34,667 nt of DNA. Source: Bacteroidota bacterium (GTDB taxonomy: Bacteria > Bacteroidota > Bacteroidia > Flavobacteriales_F > PHOS-HE28). The notes beneath the pieces were generated by a model that was not told the origin of the DNA, ran no database searches, and saw nothing but the letters and a program-made list of their open reading frames with translations. The position numbers and the translations under genes are program-made. The DNA lies in the NCBI GenBank assembly GCA_018266685.1, contig JAFDZY010000417.1, forward strand, positions 1 through 34,667, in the 5' to 3' direction. Position 1 is the stretch's first letter, and every line of letters starts with the position of its first letter. Of this stretch, positions 15,492-23,136 are shown one piece after another.

Positions 15492-16216
15492 TACCAGGTG
15501 CGGCTTTGGAGCACGGTGCGCGTGGCCAGCAGGAAAATGGCGTCCACCCCCAGGAAATAGAGCACATCGCGGAGGTCGATCACGCCGCGGCTCATGCTTT
15601 CATAGTGCTGCTGGATGCCCATGGCCTTGATGGGCCCCTCCAACGCCCCGAGCACGCTGAAGTCCGCCATGAGCTGAAAGCCAACGTGGATGATGAAACA
15701 GAGGAACACGGCGATCAGGAAGGCCACGATCTGGCTTTCGGTGAGCGAGCTGGCAAAAAGGCCGATGGCGGTAAAGGTGGAGGCCAGAAAGAAGAGCCCG
15801 ATGTAGCTGCCCCGAATGCCGCCGTTGTCCAGGTTCCAAGCGGGAACGGCCAATGAGCCGATGCTGTACCAGTATACCAGCGTGGGCACCAGCGCCAACA
15901 ATACGAGCACCACCGCCGCCAAGTACTTGGCCAGCACCAATTGCATTTCGGAAATGGGCTTGGTGAGCAGCAGCTCAATGGTGCCCGTGCGCCGCTCCTC
16001 GCTGAAGCTGCGCATGGTAACGGCAGGCACCAGGAAGAGGAAGACCCATGGAGCGATGAAAAACAGGGTGCCGAGGTCCGCGTAGCCCTTGTCCAGCACA
16101 TTGTCCGGGAATACCCAGGTGAAAAGGCCGGTGAGCAGCAGGAACACCACGATGACGATGGTGCCGATGAGGGAACCCAGAAAGCCCCGTATTTCCTTGC
16201 CGATCAGTGCGCGCAT
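15491..16216 (-). CDS. gldF: Gliding-motility-associated ABC transporter permease GldF
   Basis: Inner-membrane permease of the GldAFG transporter (ABC-2 family). 241 aa from the ATG at 16216, which gives the family-typical MRALIGKEIRGFLGSLIG start; an upstream in-frame ATG adds 11 residues without similarity. Six hydrophobic segments are visible. The cytoplasmic signature MRSFSEERRTGTIELLLTKPIS (about residues 68-89) is strongly conserved in GldF and ABC-2 permeases. It is the first gene of the gldF-gldG-DUF4340 unit, with a candidate -7 element at 16263-16270 about 46 bases upstream. Confidence 0.94.
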   Translation of the reverse strand: MRALIGKEIRGFLGSLIGTIVIVVFLLLTGLFTWVFPDNVLDKGYADLGTLFFIAPWVFLFLVPAVTMRSFSEERRTGTIELLLTKPISEMQLVLAKYLAAVVLVLLALVPTLVYWYSIGSLAVPAWNLDNGGIRGSYIGLFFLASTFTAIGLFASSLTESQIVAFLIAVFLCFIIHVGFQLMADFSVLGALEGPIKAMGIQQHYESMSRGVIDLRDVLYFLGVDAIFLLATRTVLQSRTW

Positions 16217-16262
16217 GCCGTTCCAATGCCCCGGGCAATACCCGGCCATTTTACAATGGGCG

Positions 16263-16270
16263 CGAAGGTA
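16263..16270 (-). promoter_or_regulatory. Candidate -7 promoter element for gldFG
   Basis: The minus strand reads TACCTTCG followed by CGCC, identical to the element before the helicase gene. It sits in the 132-bp gap between gldF and the TPR gene. Confidence 0.45.
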
Positions 16271-16348
16271 AGCCCGCTGTTCCCGCCTGCCCCTGCCATT
16301 CCGGGGAACGGTAATGCACGTTGGAAAAGTTTGTGAGGATGGCGGCGG

Positions 16349-17224
16349 TCAGAACTGGATGGTGGTGCGCCTGCGGCCCCGCTTTGGCTTTTTGGGGATC
16401 TTCTTGGCGTCCGTATCGCAGTAGTTCCGCTTGATGAAGGCCGCATCGCGATCGCCCAAGCGCATGCTTTTGTTCCAGTCCTGGCAGGCGTGTTCCTTGT
16501 CCCCCAAGTTGTAGTAGCAGTCGGCGCGGTAGTAAAAGGCCGCGGAAAGCTCGGTGGTATCGCTGGCGATCACTTGGGTGAGCTTTGGGATGGCTTCTTC
16601 GTAGCGTTTCGCCTCGTACAGCAGCACTGCGGCGCTCATCAGCCCGCCGGGAATGGAAGGCTTCAGCGCCAGCGCCCGGTTGATCTCCTCCACGCCCTCG
16701 GCTTCATCGTACTGCGCTCCCTTGATCACCCCGGAGAGGTACAGTGCTTCCGGGAACTCCGGCTCCAGTTCCAAAGCTTTGCGCACGCTTTTCAGCGCGG
16801 CCTCCAGGTCATTGCCTTGGTAAAGCGCCCAGCCCCGGTTGTACCAGGCATCGGCATCCTTGGGGTCCAGTTGGGTGGCCTTGTCGGCATCGCGCAGGCC
16901 GCCCTTGAAATTGCCTTCGGTGATGCGCAATGCGCTGCGGCTCACATACAGGCGGGGATCGGAGTTGTCCAAGTCTTCGGCCGTGTTGTAATCGGCCATG
17001 GCCTGCCCGTACGCATTGCTGCGTTGGTAAATGTCACCTCTCAACTTGTATGCCTTGGCCAGCTTGGGGTCCAAGGCGATGGCCCGGCCCACTTCGGCCA
17101 GGGCACTGTCCAATTGGCCGGCCTTGTATGCTGCCGTGGCGGCGGCGAGGGTGGCTTGGGCATTGCTTTGCGCCATGGCCGGGAGCACGGCCAAGGCAAG
17201 GATCAGGGAGGCAATGGTCTTCAT
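16349..17224 (-). CDS. Exported tetratricopeptide-repeat protein
   Basis: A 291-aa TPR protein. The ATG at 17224 is chosen because it starts a signal peptide (MKTIASLILALAVLPAMAQ) and overlaps the upstream stop as ATGA. At least six TPR units follow, for example AYKAGQLDSALAEVGRAIALDPKLAKAYKLRG, ADAWYNRGWALYQGNDLEAALKSVRKALELEP and YEEAIPKLTQVI. The end contains a short basic stretch (KKIPKKPKRGRRRT). A ACQDWNKSMRLGDRDAAF segment near the C-terminus is like that in many Bacteroidota periplasmic TPR proteins. It is likely a protein-protein interaction scaffold in the periplasm; partner unknown. It is the third gene of a coupled unit with SAM hydrolase and ABM-family genes. Confidence 0.88.
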   Translation of the reverse strand: MKTIASLILALAVLPAMAQSNAQATLAAATAAYKAGQLDSALAEVGRAIALDPKLAKAYKLRGDIYQRSNAYGQAMADYNTAEDLDNSDPRLYVSRSALRITEGNFKGGLRDADKATQLDPKDADAWYNRGWALYQGNDLEAALKSVRKALELEPEFPEALYLSGVIKGAQYDEAEGVEEINRALALKPSIPGGLMSAAVLLYEAKRYEEAIPKLTQVIASDTTELSAAFYYRADCYYNLGDKEHACQDWNKSMRLGDRDAAFIKRNYCDTDAKKIPKKPKRGRRRTTIQF

Positions 17225-17553
17225 TTTTTGGAAGGGGATGTCCCGGCGGGCGGCGTTGCTTGCATGCGGTGTTCGAGGTGCAGCGACCAAGCCTGGGCGC
17301 GTTCTGCAAAAAGTTGCTTCACCACCGGCCAAACATCGGCAAAGACTTCGGAATTGCGGTAGTGTGCCAGGGCATCCGCTGAATCCCATTCACTGTGGGT
17401 GAAGAAGATGCCCGGTGAATCCTTGTCGTGGAGCAGTTCCAGCTTTCGGCAGCCGGGAAAGCGGATGATCTTGTGCCGCCAATCCTCGAAAAGTTGCTGG
17501 AAGTGCTCCGCTTCCTCCGGCCGGAAGGACATTTTTACCAGGCGGACGATCAT
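17221..17553 (-). CDS. Antibiotic biosynthesis monooxygenase (ABM) family protein
   Basis: A 110-aa small ferredoxin-like α/β-barrel protein of the ABM/YgiN family. The pattern is typical: MIVRLVKMSFRPEEAEHFQQLF (first strand and helix), FPGCRKLELLHDKDSP (second and third strands), then FFTHSEWDSADALAHYRNSEVFADVW with the conserved W and HYRNS helix. Family members include cofactor-free oxygenases, quinol monooxygenases and heme-degrading enzymes; the name does not imply antibiotic synthesis. Its start overlaps the SAM hydrolase stop and its stop overlaps the TPR gene start, both as ATGA. Substrate cannot be inferred. Confidence 0.88.
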   Translation of the reverse strand: MIVRLVKMSFRPEEAEHFQQLFEDWRHKIIRFPGCRKLELLHDKDSPGIFFTHSEWDSADALAHYRNSEVFADVWPVVKQLFAERAQAWSLHLEHRMQATPPAGTSPSKK

Positions 17554-18374
17554 GCGCGGGCCACGGTTCGTGCAACGGTTTCCAGTTCCAGCCGCACGGC
17601 ATCGGTAACGCCCAACCCCAGCAATTGCGCAGCTCCGCCACCGCCGCCCACCACGCCTTTGTTGATCGCGATCTCCAGGAAGCCGGAATCGCCAAAGAAG
17701 GCCACGCGTTCGCCATGGGGAACATCGGAGTAGGTTTTATGCACCTGCCGGATGTCGTGCATGGGCCGCCCGAAGGAGATGCGGAAATTGCGGTGCTTCA
17801 CCACGGAGGTGAAGAGGTCCTTGGAAATGTTGGTGACCACATTGCCGTAATGGTCCACGTGGATCACTTCACCCTTGATGGTTTCGCCCATCACCACGGG
17901 GCGCACGCTGAGCAGTTCACGCACGTTTTCCACCTTGCGGCCCAGCATCCCGATGATGCCTCCGCGGCCCAAGTGGCATGCGGCTTTCACGAAGATGTTC
18001 TTGGTGGGGAAGGCCAAATGGTCCGTGTCCAGCTTCATCGTTAGCTCGTAGGCTTCTTCCGGCTTCCCGTCGAAGAGCAGCGAGAAGATGCCGTTGTCCG
18101 CCCCGATGAAAAAATGGCCGCGGTGGTGCACGGCCAAGTGTGCCGTTTTACTGTCCGCTTCGGGGTTCACGCCAATGATGTGGATGGTGCCTTCCGGAAA
18201 TTCATGCCAGGCATTGCGCAGCACGAATGCGGCGTGCATGTTGTTGAACGGGGCGATGGAATGGCTGATGTCCACGATCACCGCGCCCGGCAATTGGCTG
18301 AGGATGGCACCCTTGACGGCGGCCACATAATGGTCGCGCGTGCCCATGTCGGAGAGCAGGGTGATGATGGCCAT
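17550..18374 (-). CDS. S-adenosyl-L-methionine hydrolase (DUF62/SAM_HAT family)
   Basis: A 274-aa enzyme of the SAM hydroxide adenosyltransferase family, which splits S-adenosylmethionine to adenosine and methionine using water; related fluorinases use halide. Signature segments are LLSDMGTRDHYVAAVKGAI at the N-terminus, VDISHSIAPFN near residue 35, GVNPEADS, and FIGADNGIFSLLF near 90-105. The C-terminal domain contains GEVIHVDHYGNVVTNI, the conserved adenosyl-binding part. It lacks the extended loop that marks fluorinases, as far as can be judged by eye. It is first in a three-gene coupled unit (with ABM and TPR genes) and divergent from phoH, with which it shares a 93-bp promoter region. 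Confidence 0.93.
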   Translation of the reverse strand: MAIITLLSDMGTRDHYVAAVKGAILSQLPGAVIVDISHSIAPFNNMHAAFVLRNAWHEFPEGTIHIIGVNPEADSKTAHLAVHHRGHFFIGADNGIFSLLFDGKPEEAYELTMKLDTDHLAFPTKNIFVKAACHLGRGGIIGMLGRKVENVRELLSVRPVVMGETIKGEVIHVDHYGNVVTNISKDLFTSVVKHRNFRISFGRPMHDIRQVHKTYSDVPHGERVAFFGDSGFLEIAINKGVVGGGGGAAQLLGLGVTDAVRLELETVARTVARA

Positions 18375-18398
18375 TCGTGCCGCGTGAAGGAGGGGAGT

Positions 18399-18406
18399 TA
18401 CCTTCG
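18399..18406 (+). promoter_or_regulatory. Candidate -7 promoter element for phoH-purC
   Basis: TACCTTCG on the plus strand, 61 bases before the phoH TTG start. It is the same octamer as before the helicase gene and gldF. It lies directly next to the opposing element at 18413-18420. Confidence 0.4.
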
Positions 18407-18412
18407 ACCGGT

Positions 18413-18420
18413 CAAATTTA
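18413..18420 (-). promoter_or_regulatory. Candidate -7 promoter element for the SAM hydrolase unit
   Basis: The minus strand reads TAAATTTG, an exact TAnnTTTG match. The predicted leader to the ATG at 18374 is about 30 bases. A weak TTTC lies 21 bases upstream in place of the -33 TTTG. Confidence 0.45.
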
Positions 18421-18467
18421 ACCGCTTACCGCCACTGGCGGGAAATCCAGCCAAACAGCCCATTCCC

Positions 18468-19472
18468 TTGAGCGAACGAACCATCCACATTACGGCGGCC
18501 GATCCCTTGGCGGTGCTCGGCGCCAATGATGCCAACCTGCGGTTGATCCGGGAGTTTTTCCCGAAGCTGAATCTGGTGGCCCGCGGCGATGAGATCAAAG
18601 TGATCGGGCCCGCCTCACAGGCCGATCTGTTCGTGGACCGCTTCGGCCAATTGGTGCAGTACGTGGCACGCTACAACGAACTGCCGCGCAAGGTGCTGAA
18701 TGACATCATGGGCAGTGACGGGACCGAGGAGGCCGAGGAAGGCGGGGAGGCCAACGAGGTGATCGTACACGGCAATGGCGGTTTGCGCGTGAAGGCCCGC
18801 ACGCCTAACCAGCTGCGGATGGTGGAAGCGGTGAAGGACCATGACATGATCTTTGCCGTAGGCCCGGCCGGAACGGGGAAGACCTACACGGCGGTGGCCC
18901 TTGCGGTGCGGGCGTTGAAGGAACGGCAGGTGCGCCGGATCGTCCTTACGAGGCCCGCCGTGGAAGCAGGGGAGAGCCTGGGTTTTCTGCCGGGCGACCT
19001 GCGCGAAAAGCTTGATCCCTACCTGCAACCGCTCTACGATGCGCTGCGCGACATGGTGCCGCCGCAGAAATTGCTGGAATACATGGAGGGCGGCGTGATC
19101 CAGATCGCCCCGCTGGCCTTTATGCGTGGCCGCACGCTGGACCACGCCTTCGTGATCCTGGACGAAGCGCAGAACGCCAGCCTGCCCCAGCTCAAGATGT
19201 TCCTCACCCGCATGGGCCGCGATGCCAAGTTCATCATCACCGGCGATGCCACCCAGGTGGACCTGCCGGACCGCGTGCGCTCCGGTTTGCTGCCCGCCGT
19301 GGAACACCTGCGCGGCGTGAAGGGCGTGGCCGTGATCGACCTCGATGAAAAGGATGTGATCCGCCACGAGCTGGTGACCCGCGTGATCGCGGCCTTCAAG
19401 GACATCGAAGATGGACGGCCACCTGCGGGTGACAGTAATAAACCAACAGAACACAAAGGCGAAAAGCCATGA
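18468..19472 (+). CDS. PhoH family ATPase
   Basis: Cytoplasmic P-loop ATPase of the PhoH/PhoL type, linked to RNA metabolism and ribosome maturation in other bacteria. 334 aa from a TTG at 18468, which gives MSERTIHITAADP; no closer ATG or GTG exists, and the frame further upstream overlaps the SAM hydrolase gene antisense. An N-terminal KH-like region (about 1-80) precedes the ATPase core. The core carries Walker A GPAGTGKT (132-139), TRPAVEAGESLGFLPGDL (161-178), Walker B VILDEAQN (229-236) and the sensor FIITGDATQVDLP. A short acidic linker (EEAEEGGEANE) separates the two parts. Its stop overlaps the purC start (ATGA), so the two are likely co-translated. Confidence 0.94.
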   Translation: MSERTIHITAADPLAVLGANDANLRLIREFFPKLNLVARGDEIKVIGPASQADLFVDRFGQLVQYVARYNELPRKVLNDIMGSDGTEEAEEGGEANEVIVHGNGGLRVKARTPNQLRMVEAVKDHDMIFAVGPAGTGKTYTAVALAVRALKERQVRRIVLTRPAVEAGESLGFLPGDLREKLDPYLQPLYDALRDMVPPQKLLEYMEGGVIQIAPLAFMRGRTLDHAFVILDEAQNASLPQLKMFLTRMGRDAKFIITGDATQVDLPDRVRSGLLPAVEHLRGVKGVAVIDLDEKDVIRHELVTRVIAAFKDIEDGRPPAGDSNKPTEHKGEKP

Positions 19473-20419
19473 GCTTGCCGAACACCTTGATGCGCTCAGA
19501 CCTGCACCTGCCGGGTGTTGCCGATGTTTACCACGGCAAGGTGCGCGATGTGTACCACTTGGCCGACGGCCGCACCATCCTGGTGGCCACCGACCGCATC
19601 AGCGCCTTCGATGTGGTGCTGCCGCGCGGCATTCCGCACAAGGGACAGGTGCTTAGCCAGCTTAGCTGGCACATGCTGCAAGCCACGGCCCACATCGCGC
19701 CCAACTGGGCCATCGCCTCACCCGATCCCAACGTGGTGGTGGGCCACCGCTGCACCACCGTGAAGGTGGAAATGGTGGTGCGCGGCTACTTGGCGGGCCA
19801 CGCCTGGCGCACCTATAGCGAAGGCAAACGCGTGCTGTGCGGTGCCACCATGCCCGACGGGCTGAAAGAGAATGATGCCTTCCCCACGCCATTGATCACC
19901 CCCAGCACCAAGGCCGATGTGGGGCACGATGAGGACATTTCCCCGGAGGAGATCCTGAAGCGCGGCCTTTGCACGCCGGAAGAATGGGCCACCATGAGCC
20001 GCTACGCCTTGGCGCTCTTCGCCGAAGGCAGCCGCATCGCCAAGGCGCGCGGCCTGATCCTGGTGGACACCAAGTACGAGTTTGGCCGCACGGCGGACGG
20101 TCGCATCCTGCTGATCGATGAGGTGCATACGCCCGACAGCTCGCGCTACTTCCACCTGGAAGGCTATGCCGAGCGCCAGGCCAAAGGCGAACGTCAAAAG
20201 CAGCTCAGCAAGGAATTCGTGCGCGAGTGGCTGATCGCGAACCACTTCATGGGCAAGGAAGGGCAGCAGGTGCCGGCCATGGATGATGCCTTTGTGCAAA
20301 GCGTGACCACACGGTACGTGGAACTGTTCGAGAAGATCACTGGGGAAAAGTTCATGCCGGCGGATACGGGCAATATCAACGGACGGGTGCAGCACGCGCT
20401 GGAAGGGTATCTTCGGTGA
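19469..20419 (+). CDS. purC: Phosphoribosylaminoimidazole-succinocarboxamide (SAICAR) synthase
   Basis: Purine biosynthesis enzyme that ligates aspartate to CAIR with ATP to make SAICAR. 316 aa, of the longer (yeast-like) type rather than the roughly 237-aa E. coli type. Motifs visible are GKVRDVY (23-29, nucleotide binding), DRISAFDV (42-49), EMVVRGYLAG (101-110), TPSTKAD (144-150), and LIDEVHTPDSSRY, the substrate-binding loop. The start overlaps the phoH stop by four bases. The phoH-purC pairing is recalled from other Bacteroidota. A GTG overlapping the purC stop (GTGA at 20416-20419) may belong to the start region of the next gene. Confidence 0.96.
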   Translation: MSLPNTLMRSDLHLPGVADVYHGKVRDVYHLADGRTILVATDRISAFDVVLPRGIPHKGQVLSQLSWHMLQATAHIAPNWAIASPDPNVVVGHRCTTVKVEMVVRGYLAGHAWRTYSEGKRVLCGATMPDGLKENDAFPTPLITPSTKADVGHDEDISPEEILKRGLCTPEEWATMSRYALALFAEGSRIAKARGLILVDTKYEFGRTADGRILLIDEVHTPDSSRYFHLEGYAERQAKGERQKQLSKEFVREWLIANHFMGKEGQQVPAMDDAFVQSVTTRYVELFEKITGEKFMPADTGNINGRVQHALEGYLR

Positions 20420-20465
20420 TCAAACACCGAAACGGATCCGGCACTACCTGATCATTGCGGCAGCA

Positions 20466-21122
20466 ATGCTGGCCTTTAATGGCCTGCGTGTCCAGGTGCC
20501 GGACACCACCTACACGGTCACCGCACCGATCACGCATTCGTTGTGTTACACAAATAACTTGGACACACTGGCGGGCTACCAAAGCGCAGACGGCGCGCCA
20601 CTCTGGATAGCAATTTGCTCCGGGCACATGGCAGCCTGCTGCGACCACGCCTATCTCTTTGATGGCCCGGATGCAACGGCACCGCTCCTCGGCATGAATT
20701 CCGCCGATGAAGCCTTGGCCGGATTGACTTTTGTGGCCAATTCGGGCATGCTCACCTTGCGGTTGGAGTCCGATGCCACGGTGAGTTGCGCCACGGACGG
20801 TTTTGATCCCTTGACGTGGATCGTTGGGCTTGATGCAAGCTCCGTAGAGTGCCAGCCCTTGGGCATCACGGAGCAGCGTGGTTCACCATTCAATCTGTAC
20901 CCCACTTTGGCCGATGACCGGGTAACGATCAGTGTGCCGTCCTCATCCAATGGTGGCGGGCTGCTCCAGCTTTTGGACCTAACGGGCAGGACGGTCGTGG
21001 TGCAGCACATCGGAACGGGATCCACCGCAGTGGGCACCGCCAGCTTGCGCGCAGGCGTGTACGTTGCATTGCTGACCAACGACGCGGAATCCACATCCCG
21101 GCGGTTTGAGGTGATGCACTGA
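20466..21122 (+). CDS. Small exported CUB-like protein with T9SS sorting tail; start uncertain
   Basis: A surface or secreted protein of at least 218 aa. The main body matches one CUB-like half-unit of the large protein at 7415-10555: LCYTNN near residue 26, YLFDGPDATAPLLG, DATVSCATDGFDPLTWIVGLD. The C-terminus (about 142-218) is a type A T9SS sorting domain (FNLYPTLADDRVTISV…GVYVALL…SRRFEVMH), with Leu-Tyr-Pro-Thr in place of the common YPNP. The first ATG (20466) falls in the middle of what reads as a signal peptide: in-frame codons just upstream encode PKRIRHYLIIAAAMLAF, a good basic-plus-hydrophobic leader, but no ATG, GTG or TTG exists there. The true start may be non-canonical, or a one-base frameshift separates it from the GTG at 20416. 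Confidence 0.75.
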   Translation: MLAFNGLRVQVPDTTYTVTAPITHSLCYTNNLDTLAGYQSADGAPLWIAICSGHMAACCDHAYLFDGPDATAPLLGMNSADEALAGLTFVANSGMLTLRLESDATVSCATDGFDPLTWIVGLDASSVECQPLGITEQRGSPFNLYPTLADDRVTISVPSSSNGGGLLQLLDLTGRTVVVQHIGTGSTAVGTASLRAGVYVALLTNDAESTSRRFEVMH

Positions 21123-21139
21123 GTGCAAGGGTGAAATGA

Positions 21140-21838
21140 TCACGAGACCCACCTCGCAATCAAAAATGCCGCACTTGCCGCCAGCACGCCGATCAGTGTG
21201 GTCTTTATGGCCCCCAGCAGCGGCTTGTCGCCGGTGAGCTTGGTCTTCACATAGCCGAAGATGAACAGGAAAGAAACGGTGATGATGGAGGAAAGCAGCA
21301 ACCCCATGTGCGGTGCATCGGTGATGAAGTAGGCGCTCAACGGTACCAGGCCACCAACTACATAGGAGGCCCCGATGTTGAAGGCACTTTTGCGGGCACG
21401 CATGGGGTCGGGCTTATCCAGGCCCAGTTCAAAGCGCATCATGAAGTCCACCCACAGCCGCTTGTCACGGCTCAGTTCCTCGGCCACATCATCCTGCAGG
21501 CGCTTGCTGATCCCATACTCGCCAAGGATATTGCGGATCTCTTGTTTTTCAAGCTCGGGCACTGTTTCAACTTCATGCCTTTCGCGGTTCAGCTCCACAG
21601 CGTAGTGTTCGGCATCGGTGCGGCCCGCCAGGTAGCCTCCCAACCCCATGGCAATGGAGCCAGCTACTACTTCAGCAACGCCTGCGGTGATGATGATGCC
21701 GTTGCTGGCCACCGCACCGCTCAACCCCGCCGCCAGTGCAAAAGGCACGGTGAGGCCGTCGGCCATGCCGATCACTATGTCCTTGATCAGATTCGGCGCC
21801 GTGAAATGCTGCTCTCCGGTTGAATGCCCAGGGTTCAT
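21140..21838 (-). CDS. VIT1/CCC1-family Fe2+/Mn2+ transporter
   Basis: A 232-aa membrane transporter of the vacuolar iron transporter family, which moves Fe2+ or Mn2+ out of the cytoplasm. The first helix bears the family motif DIVIGMADGLTVPFALAAGLSGA (about 20-42), followed by a second helix (IIITAGVAEVVAGSIAMGLGGYLAG). The amphipathic cytoplasmic metal-binding region follows (about 75-145, Glu/Asp-rich: ERHEVETVPELEKQEI, then MMRFELGLDKPDP). Three C-terminal helices complete the five expected. It overlaps the upstream YiiX-like gene by four bases (ATGA). Metal export could serve iron or manganese homeostasis; the ion cannot be told from sequence. Confidence 0.93.
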   Translation of the reverse strand: MNPGHSTGEQHFTAPNLIKDIVIGMADGLTVPFALAAGLSGAVASNGIIITAGVAEVVAGSIAMGLGGYLAGRTDAEHYAVELNRERHEVETVPELEKQEIRNILGEYGISKRLQDDVAEELSRDKRLWVDFMMRFELGLDKPDPMRARKSAFNIGASYVVGGLVPLSAYFITDAPHMGLLLSSIITVSFLFIFGYVKTKLTGDKPLLGAIKTTLIGVLAASAAFLIARWVS

Positions 21839-22548
21839 TGCTTTGCCACTAAGGACAATGTCACACTTTCAAAAATTGCGGCGGGCGAGATCACGGGTTC
21901 ATCCAACGGCACGGCATCGCCATAGCGCTCGCGCAATTTTCCCGCTACGGTTTTGGTTGACAGGTTGAATGAACGCAAAGGCCGTGGTTCGGCCAAGGAA
22001 ATGCCCAGTGCGTTTTTGTACGCCTTCCACACCAGTTCAGAGCAGTAGATGCGCTCATCCCCCCAGCCGAATAGCGCGTCGTAGTCTTTGCCTATGTACT
22101 GTGCCGCAGCGTTGTGCAGTGCGTGTGCTTGTTCCGCGCTTATTCCAGACTTTAGCCGTTTGACCACGAAATGATCATCCACGCCGTGCCGGACCCAACT
22201 CGCCAAGGGCGTTTGTTTCACGGGTTGCACGGCTTCCAGTACGTACCAACCACCATCTTCGCTTTGGAACAACAAGCCGCAATGGCTGTACTGCGAGCCT
22301 GTTGCCTGCTGAATGGCCTTGCTTTGCGCGGAGGTGGAAGTTTGGAAGATGATGTCTCCATCCCTAAACTGGCTTGTGATTGCGGACAACGGCTTGTTGC
22401 TGTGCGGGCGGTTGGCCTCATGGAATGGGAGGTAGTACACCTTCAGTCCCCATAACAACGCGATCAAGGCTAACACCACCACGAACCCCCATGCCCAGCG
22501 CTCGCGCTGCCGGGGAGTCATCCGTTGCACAGTGGGGTCCATGGCCAT
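21835..22548 (-). CDS. YiiX/YebB-like NlpC/P60-family cysteine hydrolase
   Basis: A 237-aa protein with an N-terminal membrane helix (about 20-40) and a permuted papain-like domain of the YiiX type. The domain starts at FRDGDIIFQTSTSAQSKAI (61-79). Likely catalytic residues are His89 (YSHCGLLF), Glu105 (YVLEAVQPV) and Cys169 (IYCSELVWKAY). Family members are thought to act as amidases or peptidases, with fatty-acid or cell-wall-derived substrates proposed; the true substrate is unknown. It starts three bases after the HEAT-repeat gene stop (a second ATG lies two codons in at 22542) and overlaps the VIT1-like gene, so the three form a unit. Confidence 0.88.
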   Translation of the reverse strand: MAMDPTVQRMTPRQRERWAWGFVVVLALIALLWGLKVYYLPFHEANRPHSNKPLSAITSQFRDGDIIFQTSTSAQSKAIQQATGSQYSHCGLLFQSEDGGWYVLEAVQPVKQTPLASWVRHGVDDHFVVKRLKSGISAEQAHALHNAAAQYIGKDYDALFGWGDERIYCSELVWKAYKNALGISLAEPRPLRSFNLSTKTVAGKLRERYGDAVPLDEPVISPAAIFESVTLSLVAKQ

Positions 22549-22551
22549 CTG

Positions 22552-23085
22552 CTATTCCTGCACGCCCAGCCTATCTTCCAGGTGCTTCTTCAGGTCTGCC
22601 AGGATCGTTTTCTTGTAGGGGTCCGTTTCCTTGTCAACGGCCTTTTTCACCCGGGCCAAGGCCAAGCGCGCGGCTTTTTCCGGCAATACCTCCTGGTTCT
22701 CGATCACGGTAAGCACTTCAAACGTTTCGCCGGCATCGCCCTCCAAAGCGATCTGCACCAAGCGTTCAACATAAGGGGCTGCATCCAAGCCTGCGTTCCA
22801 GAAGGCCGCGATCGCTGTTTTACGTACGTCCAGCAGTTCGGGAAGGTCCAATGCCTTGGCCAATTCGGCTGCAGCATCCTTCACTTTTACCTCGTACAGC
22901 AAGCCTTCTATCCTGCGTTGCCGCGCAGGATCATCCGTTTGTGCCAGGGCATGCAACAGCGGCCGGATGGAAAGGGCATCGCCTTTCTCGTGGATCACGG
23001 CGATGGCTTCCAACGCCTGTGCATCGTCCTCGCTGAGCAAAGCAGCAAAGGCCTTGTCCAATTGTGCTCCCTTCTTCGCAGTCAT
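22552..23085 (-). CDS. HEAT-repeat protein
   Basis: A 177-aa, almost entirely helical cytoplasmic protein with no signal peptide. Repeated helix pairs are visible (ALEAIAVIHEKGDALSIRPLLHALAQT; RRIEGLLYEVKVKDAAAELAKAL; VRKTAIAAFWNAGLDAAPYVERLVQIA), which match HEAT-like solenoids. It ends in a charged amphipathic helix. Short HEAT-repeat proteins of this type are conserved in Bacteroidota without an assigned function; it may be a binding scaffold. It is the first gene of the unit with the YiiX-like and VIT1-like genes and has a near-perfect promoter element almost touching the ATG. Confidence 0.85.
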   Translation of the reverse strand: MTAKKGAQLDKAFAALLSEDDAQALEAIAVIHEKGDALSIRPLLHALAQTDDPARQRRIEGLLYEVKVKDAAAELAKALDLPELLDVRKTAIAAFWNAGLDAAPYVERLVQIALEGDAGETFEVLTVIENQEVLPEKAARLALARVKKAVDKETDPYKKTILADLKKHLEDRLGVQE

Positions 23086-23089
23086 GGCG

Positions 23090-23097
23090 CAAAGGTA
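23090..23097 (-). promoter_or_regulatory. Candidate -7 promoter element, probably leaderless transcript
   Basis: The minus strand reads TACCTTTG, an exact TAnnTTTG match, then CGCC and the ATG of the HEAT gene. Only four bases separate element and start codon, so transcription would begin at or next to the ATG. Confidence 0.55.
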
Positions 23098-23136
23098 TTG
23101 TGGGCCGGGGGCAGGACAGGGGGCATGGTGAATGCC

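Noticed and set aside
18114..18467. N-terminal extension of phoH into the SAM hydrolase gene
   Set aside because: PhoH homology begins at the TTG at 18468; the upstream residues are antisense to a well-supported gene.
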